Assembly (NCBI GenBank): GCA_003116995.1
Contig: BDSL01000002.1
Coordinates: forward strand, 1,510,001 to 1,574,000
Direction of reading: 5' to 3'
Source: Yamagishiella unicocca
Taxonomy: Eukaryota; Chlorophyta; Chlorophyceae; Chlamydomonadales; Volvocaceae
Length of the DNA stretch: 64,000 bases
Shown: in pieces, positions 36,955-46,796 of the stretch
How positions within the stretch are numbered: position 1 is the stretch's first letter
How the letters are laid out: every line of letters begins with the position of its first letter
Notes under the pieces: generated by a model
What the model saw: the letters and a program-made list of their open reading frames with translations, nothing else
The model's database searches: none
What the model was told of the DNA's origin: nothing
Program-made: the position numbers and the translations under genes

Positions 36955-38122
36955 TTTAGGTGGCCTATCCAGGAGACGTTCGGACAAGCACGTACGCAAG
37001 ACCATCTTGGCAGGTGGGTACAGCATGGTGTGCTCGCGTTCAGTGCTGATGCTCACCTATGTTACAAACCCACACAATGTTATCTAAACCAAAACACTGC
37101 TCCCCACGGATTACAGGCGGCGGAGCTTCCTTCAGATGCTGGTGCGTGATGCGGCGATGACGAGGACCGCCGTTGCTACCGCTGTGGCTGGCGGCAACTC
37201 GATCCCGACTGCAGCGACATTACTGGGCAGGAATAACGTACGGCAAGGTGCGCACAGCTGAGTCCGGGCACGGGGGTGGCCCGCGGGGTTTCGGTTTGGG
37301 GGTGAGGTATGGCCAGCAGGGCAGGCAGGCCACTTGGCCAGCGACAAGTAAGGTCAGGTTCGGGAAACCTTCGTTGGGCTGCAAGCCACGTGGCTTTGTG
37401 TAACTTCAGTGGGATGCTGCCTGCTGCTCGCAACGCGCGCGCTTGCCACGGACGATCGATCGGGTGGGGCAAGGTACCTGCTGCACTGCTCAGCCGGTAC
37501 TTCAGCCAGCAGCCAGCAGCGGCGCGCAACCCTTCAGCGTCAGCCACCCGTCAGCCACCCGCGCAGCCTTCAGCAGCAGCCAGCTTTCTCACAGCAAGAA
37601 TCTAGCCTTCGGTGCAGCGGATACCTTGCCCCGCCCTTCGCATCGTCCCGGCGTTCCCTGTGCGTGTGCCAAGCCCCATATATACGTACACGTCACCGAC
37701 CGTTGTGCACCGTGCACCAACTAAGTGCCCCCACTTCCTCCCACACCAATTCTGTCTGCCACCCTGCATCGCCCGAGCTGGCCTGCCCTTCGTCGCTGGA
37801 GACCTCCGTGCGACTACTGCGCCCCGGCCGGACTCCGGAGCTCGGAGCTCCCTGCCTGCTGCAAGAATCTGCGCCTGCAAGGGCTACGCTGGTGAGGCAG
37901 GTGCGGGTCCCGGGGGGAGCTGTGTGGATGAGGGAGGTGCACGATGTTGGCAGCGTAAAGGGGGGTCATTCGTTCAGCACGCGGGATGGAATACGATGCT
38001 GGCGCGTAATAAACAGTCATCACGAATCAACTAACGCAGTCTTCATCATCAATGGTGTCCCGCAGATACCCTACGCTAGCTCCAGGGGAGCTCCGCAGCA
38101 CCGGTTCGGGGGTGGCAAGTAA
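36955..38122 (+). CDS. Array gene copy 1 (hybrid; exons 2-4, first exon uncertain)
   Basis: Exons 36955-37013, 37117-37247 and 37494-38122 follow the model of the complete copy at 38186. The unit's own first exon is missing because the array starts inside intron 1, which here is expanded to 15 minisatellite units. The exon-like frame at 35980-36006, ending in a phase-0 GTAAGG donor, could supply an alternative start. Function is not recognised. Confidence 0.35.
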
Positions 38123-38185
38123 GCTAGCAGTTGCCGCCGTCGTCGTACGCTAGCTGTCGCAGCTGCTGGCCAGCAGACGCCCACC

Positions 38186-39722
38186 ATGGAGGAGCTTCTT
38201 TGGCCGTCGCGGAGTCCTGTCAAGGTAGTGTGCTTGCTCAGGGATGCTCGGGAATCGTTTACGGCATGTGCTGGGCTGGGTTTGGGGTCAAGAACGGCAT
38301 GCCTCGGGGTTTGGTGCCATGTGTTGGGAAGGCGAGGGGGGACAGGGACCTTATGCGTGGGCTGTGGCTGCGGCCATGTGTTGGGAAGGCGAGGGGGGAC
38401 AGGGGACCTTATGCGTGGGCTGTGGCTGCGGCCATGTGTTGGGAAGGCGAGGGGGGACAGGGACCTTATGCGTGGGCTGTGGCTTTTGCCATGTGTTGGG
38501 AAGGCGAGGGGGGACAGGGTGGACGATGTACGGCAACTGGCTCATTGCCTGCAGTTTAGGTGGCCTATCCAGGAGACGTTCGGACAAGCACGTACGCAAG
38601 ACCATCTTGGCAGGTGGGTACAGCATGGTGTGCTCGCGTTCAGTGCTGATGCTCACCTATGTTACAAACCCACACAATGTTATCTAAACCAAAACACTGC
38701 TCCCCACGGATTACAGGCGGCGGAGCTTCCTTCAGATGCTGGTGCGTGATGCGGCGATGACGAGGACCGCCGTTGCTACCGCTGTGGCTGGCGGCAACTC
38801 GATCCCGACTGCAGCGACATTACTGGGCAGGAATAACGTACGGCAAGGTGCGCAAAGCTGAGTCCGGGCACGGGGGTGGCCCGCGGGGTTTCGGTTTGGG
38901 GGTGAGGTATGGCCAGCAGGGCAGGCAGGCCACTTGGCCAGCGACAAGTAAGGTCAGGTTCGGGAAACCTTCGTTGGGCTGCAAGCCACGTGGCTTTGTG
39001 TAACTTCAGTGGGATGCTGCCTGCTGCTCGCAACGCGCGCGCTTGCCACGGACGATCGATCGGGTGGGGCAAGGTACCTGCTGCACTGCTCAGCCGGTAC
39101 TTCAGCCAGCAGCCAGCAGCGGCGCGCAACCCTTCAGCGTCAGCCACCCGTCAGCCACCCGCGCAGCCTTCAGCAGCAGCCAGCTTTCTCACAGCAAGAA
39201 TCCAGCCTTCGGTGCAGCGGATACCTTGCCCCGCCCTTCGCATCGTCCCGGCGTTCCCTGTGCGTGTGCCAAGCCCCATATATACGTACACGTCACCGAC
39301 CGTTGTGCACCGTGCACCAACTAAGTGCCCCCACTTCCTCCCACACCAATTCTGTCTGCCACCCTGCATCGCCCGAGCTGGCCTGCCCTTCGTCGCTGGA
39401 GACCTCCGTGCGACTACTGCGCCCCGGCCGGACTCCGGAGCTCGGAGCTCCCTGCCTGCTGCAAGAATCTGCGCCTGCAAGGGCTACGCTGGTGAGGCAG
39501 GTGCGGGTCCCGGGGGGAGCTGTGTGGATGAGGGAGGTGCACGATGTTGGCAGCGTAAAGGGGGGTCATTCGTTCAGCACGCGGGATGGAATACGATGCT
39601 GGCGCGTAATAAACAGTCATCACGAATCAACTAACGCAGTCCTCATCATCAATGGTGTCCCGCAGATACCCTACGCTAGCTCCAGGGGAGCTCCGCAGCA
39701 CCGGTTCGGGGGTGGCAAGTAA
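38186..39722 (+). CDS. Array gene copy 2, predicted four-exon unknown protein (285 aa)
   Basis: Exons are 38186-38224, 38555-38613, 38717-38847 and 39094-39722, all with GT...AG borders and matching phases (0, 2, 1), totalling 858 nt. The start ATG sits in CCCACCATGG, a good eukaryotic context. Residues 1-13 read MEELLWPSRSPVK. Exons 2 and 3 give a basic region (FRWPIQETFGQARTQDHLGR) followed by an Ala/Thr-rich stretch with TAATLLGRNNVRQ. Exon 4 is Ser/Arg/Pro/Cys-rich and ends in FGGGK. No domain, signal peptide or membrane segment is recognised. Intron 1 contains the 59-bp minisatellite. An alternative reading ends exon 4 at a GTGAGG donor (39492) and continues in frame into the next unit. 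The model rests only on frame and splice consistency. Confidence 0.42.
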
Positions 39723-39785
39723 GCTAGCAGCTGCCGCCGTCGTCGTACGCTAGCTGTCGCAGCTGCTGGCCAGCAGACGCCCACC

Positions 39786-41329
39786 ATGGAGGAGCTTCTT
39801 TGGCCGTCGCGGAGTCCTGTCAAGGTAGTGTGCTTGCTCAGGGATGGGCGGGCTTCGGGAATCGTTTACGGCATGTGCTGGGCTGGGTTTGGGGTCAAGA
39901 ACGGCATGCCTCGGGGTTTGGTGCCATGTGTTGGGAAGGCGAGGGGGGACAGGGACCTTATGCGTGGGCTGTGGCTGCGGCCATGTGTTGGGAAGGCGAG
40001 GGGGGACAGGGGACCTTATGCGTGGGCTGTGGCTGCGGCCATGTGTTGGGAAGGCGAGGGGGGACAGGGACCTTATGCGTGGGCTGTGGCTTTTGCCATG
40101 TGTTGGGAAGGCGAGGGGGGACAGGGTGGACGATGTACGGCGACTGGCTCATTGCCTGCAGTTTAGGTGGCCTATCCAGGAGACGTTCGGACAAGCACGT
40201 ACGCAAGACCATCTTGGCAGGTGGGTACAGCATGGTGTGCTCGCGTTCAGTGCTGATGCTCACCTATGTTACAAACCCACACAATGTTATCTAAACCAAA
40301 ACACTGCTCCCCACGGATTACAGGCGGCGGAGCTTCCTTCAGATGCTGGTGCGTGATGCGGCGATGACGAGGACCGCCGTTGCTACCGCTGTGGCTGGCG
40401 GCAACTCGATCCCGACTGCAGCGACATTACTGGGCAGGAATAACGTACGGCAAGGTGCGCACAGCTGAGTCCGGGCACGGGGGTGGCCCGCGGGGTTTCG
40501 GTTTGGGGGTGAGGTATGGCCAGCAGGGCAGGCAGGCCACTTGGCCAGCGACAAGTAAGGTCAGGTTCGGGAAACCTTCGTTGGGCTGCAAGCCACGTGG
40601 CTTTGTGTAACTTCAGTGGGATGCTGCCTGCTGCTCGCAACGCGCGCGCTTGCCACGGACGATCGATCGGGTGGGGCAAGGTACCTGCTGCACTGCTCAG
40701 CCGGTACTTCAGCCAGCAGCCAGCAGCGGCGCGCAACCCTTCAGCGTCAGCCACCCGTCAGCCACCCGCGCAGCCTTCAGCAGCAGCCAGCTTTCTCACA
40801 GCAAGAATCCAGCCTTCGGTGCAGCGGATACCTTGCCCCGCCCTTCGCATCGTCCCGGCGTTCCCTGTGCGTGTGCCAAGCCCCATATATACGTACACGT
40901 CACCGACCGTTGTGCACCGTGCACCAACTAAGTGCCCCCACTTCCTCCCACACCAATTCTGTCTGCCACCCTGCATCGCCCGAGCTGGCCTGCCCTTCGT
41001 CGCTGGAGACCTCCGTGCGACTACTGCGCCCCGGCCGGACTCCGGAGCTCGGAGCTCCCTGCCTGCTGCAAGAATCTGCGCCTGCAAGGGCTACGCTGGT
41101 GAGGCAGGTGCGGGTCCCGGGGGGAGCTGTGTGGATGAGGGAGGTGCACGATGTTGGCAGCGTAAAGGGGGGTCATTCGTTCAGCACGCGGGATGGAATA
41201 CGATGCTGGCGCGTAATAAACAGTCATCACGAATCAACTAACGCAGTCCTCATCATCAATGGTGTCCCGCAGATACCCTACGCTAGCTCCAGGGGAGCTC
41301 CGCAGCACCGGTTCGGGGGTGGCAAGTAA
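39786..41329 (+). CDS. Array gene copy 3
   Basis: Exons 39786-39824, 40162-40220, 40324-40454 and 40701-41329 are equivalent to copy 2. Intron 1 is 7 bp longer because of a GGGCGGGCTTC variant just upstream of the minisatellite. The protein differs from copy 2 at very few positions. Confidence 0.4.
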
Positions 41330-41392
41330 GCTAGCAGCTGCCGCCGTCGTCGTACGCTAGCTGTCGCAGCTGCTGGCCAGCAGACGCCCACC

Positions 41393-42929
41393 ATGGAGGA
41401 GCTTCTTTGGCCGTCGCGGAGTCCTGTCAAGGTAGTGTGCTTGCTCAGGGATGCTCGGGAATCGTTTACGGCATGTGCTGGGCTGGGTTTGGGGTCAAGA
41501 ACGGCATGCCTCGGGGTTTGGTGCCATGTGTTGGGAAGGCGAGGGGGGACAGGGACCTTATGCGTGGGCTGTGGCTGCGGCCATGTGTTGGGAAGGCGAG
41601 GGGGGACAGGGGACCTTATGCGTGGGCTGTGGCTGCGGCCATGTGTTGGGAAGGCGAGGGGGGACAGGGACCTTATGCGTGGGCTGTGGCTTTTGCCATG
41701 TGTTGGGAAGGCGAGGGGGGACAGGGTGGACGATGTACGGCAACTGGCTCATTGCCTGCAGTTTAGGTGGCCTATCCAGGAGACGTTCGGACAAGCACGT
41801 ACGCAAGACCATCTTGGCAGGTGGGTACAGCATGGTGTGCTCGCGTTCAGTGCTGATGCTCACCTATGTTACAAACCCACACAATGTTATCTAAACCAAA
41901 ACACTGCTCCCCACGGATTACAGGCGGCGGAGCTTCCTTCAGATGCTGGTGCGTGATGCGGCGATGACGAGGACCGCCGTTGCTACCGCTGTGGCTGGCG
42001 GCAACTCGATCCCGACTGCAGCGACATTACTGGGCAGGAATAACGTACGGCAAGGTGCGCACAGCTGAGTCCGGGCACGGGGGTGGCCCGCGGGGTTTCG
42101 GTTTGGGGGTGAGGTATGGCCAGCAGGGCAGGCAGGCCACTTGGCCAGCGACAAGTAAGGTCAGGTTCGGGAAACCTTCGTTGGGCTGCAAGCCACGTGG
42201 CTTTGTGTAACTTCAGTGGGATGCTGCCTGCTGCTCGCAACGCGCGCGCTTGCCACGGACGATCGATCGGGTGGGGCAAGGTACCTGCTGCACTGCTCAG
42301 CCGGTACTTCAGCCAGCAGCCAGCAGCGGCGCGCAACCCTTCAGCGTCAGCCACCCGTCAGCCACCCGCGCAGCCTTCAGCAGCAGCCAGCTTTCTCACA
42401 GCAAGAATCCAGCCTTCGGTGCAGCGGATACCTTGCCCCGCCCTTCGCATCGTCCCGGCGTTCCCTGTGCGTGTGCCAAGCCCCATATATACGTACACGT
42501 CACCGACCGTTGTGCACCGTGCACCAACTAAGTGCCCCCACTTCCTCCCACACCAATTCTGTCTGCCACCCTGCATCGCCCGAGCTGGCCTGCCCTTCGT
42601 CGCTGGAGACCTCCGTGCGACTACTGCGCCCCGGCCGGACTCCGGAGCTCGGAGCTCCCTGCCTGCTGCAAGAATCTGCGCCTGCAAGGGCTACGCTGGT
42701 GAGGCAGGTGCGGGTCCCGGGGGGAGCTGTGTGGATGAGGGAGGTGCACGATGTTGGCAGCGTAAAGGGGGGTCATTCGTTCAGCACGCGGGATGGAATA
42801 CGATGCTGGCGCGTAATAAACAGTCATCACGAATCAACTAACGCAGTCTTCATCATCAATGGTGTCCCGCAGATACCCTACGCTAGCTCCAGGGGAGCTC
42901 CGCAGCACCGGTTCGGGGGTGGCAAGTAA
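41393..42929 (+). CDS. Array gene copy 4
   Basis: Exons 41393-41431, 41762-41820, 41924-42054 and 42301-42929 are equivalent to copy 2. The sequence is almost identical, including splice sites and stop. Confidence 0.4.
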
Positions 42930-42992
42930 GCTAGCAGCTGCCGCCGTCGTCGTACGCTAGCTGTCGCAGCTGCTGGCCAGCAGACGCCCACC

Positions 42993-44319
42993 ATGGAGGA
43001 GCTTCTTTGGCCGTCGCGGAGTCCTGTCAAGGTAGTGTGCTTGCTCAGGGATGCTCGGGAATCGTTTACGGCATGTGCTGGGCTGGGTTTGGGGTCAAGA
43101 ACGGCATGCCTCGGGGTTTGGTGCCATGTGTTGGGAAGGCGAGGGGGGACAGGGACCTTATGCGTGGGCTGTGGCTGCGGCCATGTGTTGGGAAGGCGAG
43201 GGGGGACAGGGGACCTTATGCGTGGGCTGTGGCTGCGGCCATGTGTTGGGAAGGCGAGGGGGGACAGGGACCTTATGCGTGGGCTGTGGCTTTTGCCATG
43301 TGTTGGGAAGGCGAGGGGGGACAGGGTGGACGATGTACGGCAACTGGCTCATTGCCTGCAGTTTAGGTGGCCTATCCAGGAGACGTTCGGACAAGCACGT
43401 ACGCAAGACCATCTTGGCAGGTGGGTACAGCATGGTGTGCTCGCGTTCAGTGCTGATGCTCACCTATGTTACAAACCCACACAATGTTATCTAAACCAAA
43501 ACACTGCTCCCCACGGATTACAGGCGGCGGAGCTTCCTTCAGATGCTGGTGCGTGATGCGGCGATGACGAGGACCGCCGTTGCTACCGCTGTGGCTGGCG
43601 GCAACTCGATCCCGACTGCAGCGACATTACTGGGCAGGAATAACGTACGGCAAGGTGCGCAAAGCTGAGTCCGGGCACGGGGGTGGCCCGCGGGGTTTCG
43701 GTTTGGGGGTGAGGTATGGCCAGCAGGGCAGGCAGGCCACTTGGCCAGCGACAAGTAAGGTCAGGTTCGGGAAACCTTCGTTGGGCTGCAAGCCACGTGG
43801 CTTTGTGTAACTTCAGTGGGATGCTGCCTGCTGCTCGCAACGCGCGCGCTTGCCACGGACGATCGATCGGGTGGGGCAAGGTACCTGCTGCACTGCTCAG
43901 CCGGTACTTCAGCCAGCAGCCAGCAGCGGCGCGCAACCCTTCAGCGTCAGCCACCCGTCAGCCACCCGCGCAGCCTTCAGCAGCAGCCAGCTTTCTCACA
44001 GCAAGAATCCAGCCTTCGGTGCAGCGGACACCTTGCCCCGCCCTTCGCATCGTCCCGGCGTTCCCTGTGCGTGTGCCAAGCCCCATATATACGTACACGT
44101 CACCGACCGTTGTGCACCGTGCACCAACTAAGTGCCCCCACTTCCTCCCACACCAATTCTGTCTGCCACCCTGCATCGCCCGAGCTGGCCTGCCCTTCGT
44201 CGCTGGAGACCTCCGTGCGACTACTGCGCCCCGGCCGGACTCCGGAGCTCGGAGCTTTAAGTCGCCGCCTACGAAGGAGCTCTCCGGTCGCAGCTCGCGC
44301 ATTTCTTAAAGTAAGGTAG
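42993..44319 (+). CDS. Array gene copy 5, 3'-truncated with new tail
   Basis: Exons 1-3 (42993-43031, 43362-43420, 43524-43654) are intact. Exon 4 (from 43901) follows the other copies up to 44257, then switches to the 154-bp exon-like repeat. The frame stays open for about 20 more codons (including RRLRRSSPVAARAFLK) to a stop at 44317-44319, or could be spliced at the GTAAGG within that segment. The break marks the right end of the array. Confidence 0.35.
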
Positions 44320-44655
44320 GATCATTCTGCTCTGGGATGTGCGGGCTCAGGTTTGGGTTGAAGGTATCATTCGCCGGGCAGGGAGTCTTGTGGTTTGGAA
44401 GGGATGCGTGTTATCGTCGCCGCCTACGGAGGAGCTCACCGGTCGCAGCTCGCGCTTTTCTTGAAGTAAGGTAGGATCATTCTGCTCCGGGATGGGCGGG
44501 CTCAGGTTTGGGTTGAAGGTATCATTCGCCGGGCAGGAGTCTTGTGGTTTGGAAGGGATGCGTGTTATCGTCGCCGCCTACGGAGGAGCTCACCGGTCGC
44601 AGCTCGCGCTTTTCTTGAAGTAAGGTAGGATCATTCTGCTCCGGGATGGGCGGAC
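44258..44655 (+). repeat. 154-bp exon-like tandem units (about 2.5 copies)
   Basis: Units starting near 44262, 44417 and 44570 share ATCGTCGCCGCCTACGGAGG, CGGTCGCAGCTCGCGCTTTT, GAAGTAAGGTAGGATCATTC and GGGATGGGCGGGC. In one frame each unit encodes RRLRRSSPVAARAFLE (the first copy has -LK) up to a canonical GTAAGG donor. A single diverged copy lies on the other side of the array at 35945-36040. Confidence 0.75.
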
Positions 44656-44814
44656 TTGGGGGGCGATGGACGGCATGTGCAGGGCTGGGTTTGGGTTCAG
44701 GTACGGCATGGTTAAAGGCCTATGGTCAAGACACTACGCTCACGACCAGCCTGTCAGAAAGACCTGCGCTGATGGTCTACGGATCGGTTATTACCAATTG
44801 GAGAACCTGGGGGC

Positions 44815-45056
44815 GTCGGCCTTGAGCCGGTATCAATTGCCACTGGCAGGGTCAGGGGGTGTCGGCCTCGAGCCGGCACCAGTTATTACCAATGGAAGGC
44901 GTAGGTGTCGGCCTTTAGTCGGCATCGTTTATTACCATAGGAGGATGAGGAGGCGCCGGCCTGAAGCCGGCACCAGTTACCGATGGAAGGATCAGGAGGC
45001 GTCGGTGTTGAGCAGGCCACGGTTCTAAGCAATGGGAGGATCAGAAGTTGTCGGGT
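44815..45056. repeat. ~47-bp imperfect tandem repeat with a small palindrome in each unit
   Basis: Units start at 44815, 44861, 44906, 44954, 45001 and 45050. Each begins with a variant of GTCGGCCTTGAGCCGGCACC, whose arms GCCGGC/GCCGGC (best in the 44954 unit) can pair. It continues with AGTTATTACCAATGGAAGG-like sequence. The copies are diverged. Confidence 0.7.
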
Positions 45057-45071
45057 CACGCCGTCGTTCAA

Positions 45072-45239
45072 GGCCTGCAGTCTACGTTCAAGGGGCTTCT
45101 TTGTCACCCTCGACCTCCCTCCCCCCCTCCCGCTAACATCGTCGACTCCCCGAGATCGAGGAGTCGACGGTGATAGCGGAAGGGGAGGAGGAGGGTGGTC
45201 GAGGGAGGCGAAGGCGCCCTTGAACATAGACTGCCGGCC
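45072..45239. repeat. 168-bp imperfect inverted repeat (long hairpin)
   Basis: The left arm begins GGCCTGCAGTCTACGTTCAA. The right arm ends with its near-complement (TTGAACATAGACTGCCGGCC). The arms pair with scattered mismatches over about 78 bp each, including CCCTCGACC/GGTCGAGGG. They close on the perfect stem GTCGACTCC/GGAGTCGAC around the loop 45150-45159. It could be a fold-back mobile element or a small-RNA precursor-like hairpin. Confidence 0.8.
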
Positions 45240-46156
45240 TTGTTCGCCTAGAGATATCACAGTTTCGGATATGGGAGACGATGGCGGATTCGGGACGTGG
45301 CATATCTAGGCGTCCTTGTTGCTGCTTTGTAGGAGATACATGCATACTGTGCTCGATGTGCATCTAGCATGACATCTGGCAGGATTGGATGCGACTTTGG
45401 CGGTGTTTGGCCTCGTTCGTGATCGGGTGACACCATACAGTCTGGCGACTGCATCCCTTAGCTCACCAAATCCAATGTAGTCATGGGCACACCATCTCAG
45501 CCTGGAACCTGCGAATTATTCGAGGAACCTGCCGCATCATGGACAGACCCTATACCTGCACCACGGCCTCTGCATCCCAACACGTACCGGTGTCTGGCAA
45601 ACACTGTTGTCTGGCAAACACTGTAAATCACGACAAGCCGATTGTTCCAATTGGACTACACGCTTGGGTAGGAGGGTCCCGAACTGTCAGCCCAGGGGCT
45701 TAAGGCTGAATGTTTCGGGCCTTCGCCGTTCCAAAGCTGAAGTCGTGTGCACCCTTACGTTAAAGACGTTAAAAAACACGTCCCAGCCCCCAACACCTCT
45801 GGCAGCCGATGGAGAGGTGTGTGAGAAGACCCTTTTCCACGACAGAAGACGGAGGATAGGAACTAGCTGGCGCATAGTCTTCGGACACGTGGTTGTGTGT
45901 GCGAGGGGAGCTACCTCCCGTCCTCGACAACAGGCCCAACACAAACCACCTGCCAGACTCGCCATCGCTAACCCGAACCATCAAGGACCGATTTCTGCAC
46001 ATACACAGCGGCGGCCGCCTTATTCCCTTCCCGCCCAAACTCCAGCGACCGATGGGTCCCCAGTGGGTCCGCCATCCGGGCCTTCCTCATCAATCCACGT
46101 AGTCAGTGCTGCGCAGTTTTGCCGAGCGCCTGCCCGCCGCCCCTGCCCCTGCACCC
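45240..46156. other. No supported gene
   Basis: A GC-balanced stretch ends in a GC-rich part (45900-46150). A plus-strand frame from 45607 runs into the satellite island and has no recognisable domain. Confidence 0.45.
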
Positions 46157-46796
46157 ATCTAAAGATCAAAGCGCAGGTTTGGTGCCATTTGGTCAAGGCA
46201 CTGCACCTGTAGGACAAGGCAAACCTGGGCAGTTAGCTCGTTGCTCTGTGCTTTGCTAACCACCATGGCCATTTTCAGATACCTCTTGCGGTTTGCTGCT
46301 GGCCCCAAATACTTTCGGTGTTTATTATAAATATCATTTAAAGATCAAAGCGCAAGTTTGGTGTCATTTGGTCAAGGCACTGCACCTGTAGGACAAGGCA
46401 AACCTGGGCAGTTAGCTCGTTGCTCTGTGCTTTGCTAACCACCATGGCCATTTTCAGATACCTCTTGCGGTTTGCGGCTGGCCCCAAATACTTTCGGTGT
46501 TTATTATAAATATCATTTAAAGATCAAAGCGCAAGTTTGGTGTCATTTGGTCAAGGCACTGCACCTGTAGGACAAGGCAAACCTGGGCAGTTAGCTCGTT
46601 GCTCTGTGCTTTGCTAACCACCATGGCCATTTTCAGATACCTCTTGCGGTTTGCTGCTGGCCCCCAACCTTTCAGTATTTATTATAAACATCATTGAAAG
46701 ATCAAAGCGCAAGTTTAATGCCATTTGGTCAAGGCACTGCACCTGTATGTAGGACAAGGCAAACCTGGGCAGTTAGCTCGTTGCTCTGTGCTTTGT
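46157..46796. repeat. Dispersed island of satellite 1 (about 3.5 monomers)
   Basis: Monomers of the 179-bp satellite reappear 32 kb away from the main array in the same orientation. The island starts inside a monomer (CTAAAGATCAAAGCGC) and ends inside another (CTCTGTGCTTTG, then TAAGGG). Linkers are mostly of the GGTGTTTATTATAAATATCA / TTTAAAG type, the variants frequent at 8.6-13.6 kb. Confidence 0.95.

Larger units (their letters stand above)
36916..44257 (+). repeat. Tandem array of near-identical ~1.6-kb units
   Basis: Equivalent positions recur at offsets of 1600, 1607, 1600 and 1600 bp (for example the exon-2 acceptor at 36955, 38555, 40162, 41762 and 43362). Units differ by only a few substitutions, such as TCTAGCC/TCCAGCC at 37605 and GCGCACAGC/GCGCAAAGC, and by one 7-bp insertion near 39845. 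The amplification is therefore recent, or homogenised. The last unit stops at 44257 within exon 4. Each unit contains the gene model described in the copies below. Confidence 0.95.

Noticed and set aside
36044..37149. Plus-strand frames of 347 and 358 codons across the minisatellite
   Set aside because: The 59-bp unit is open in all frames. The stretch fits better as intron 1 of the array gene.
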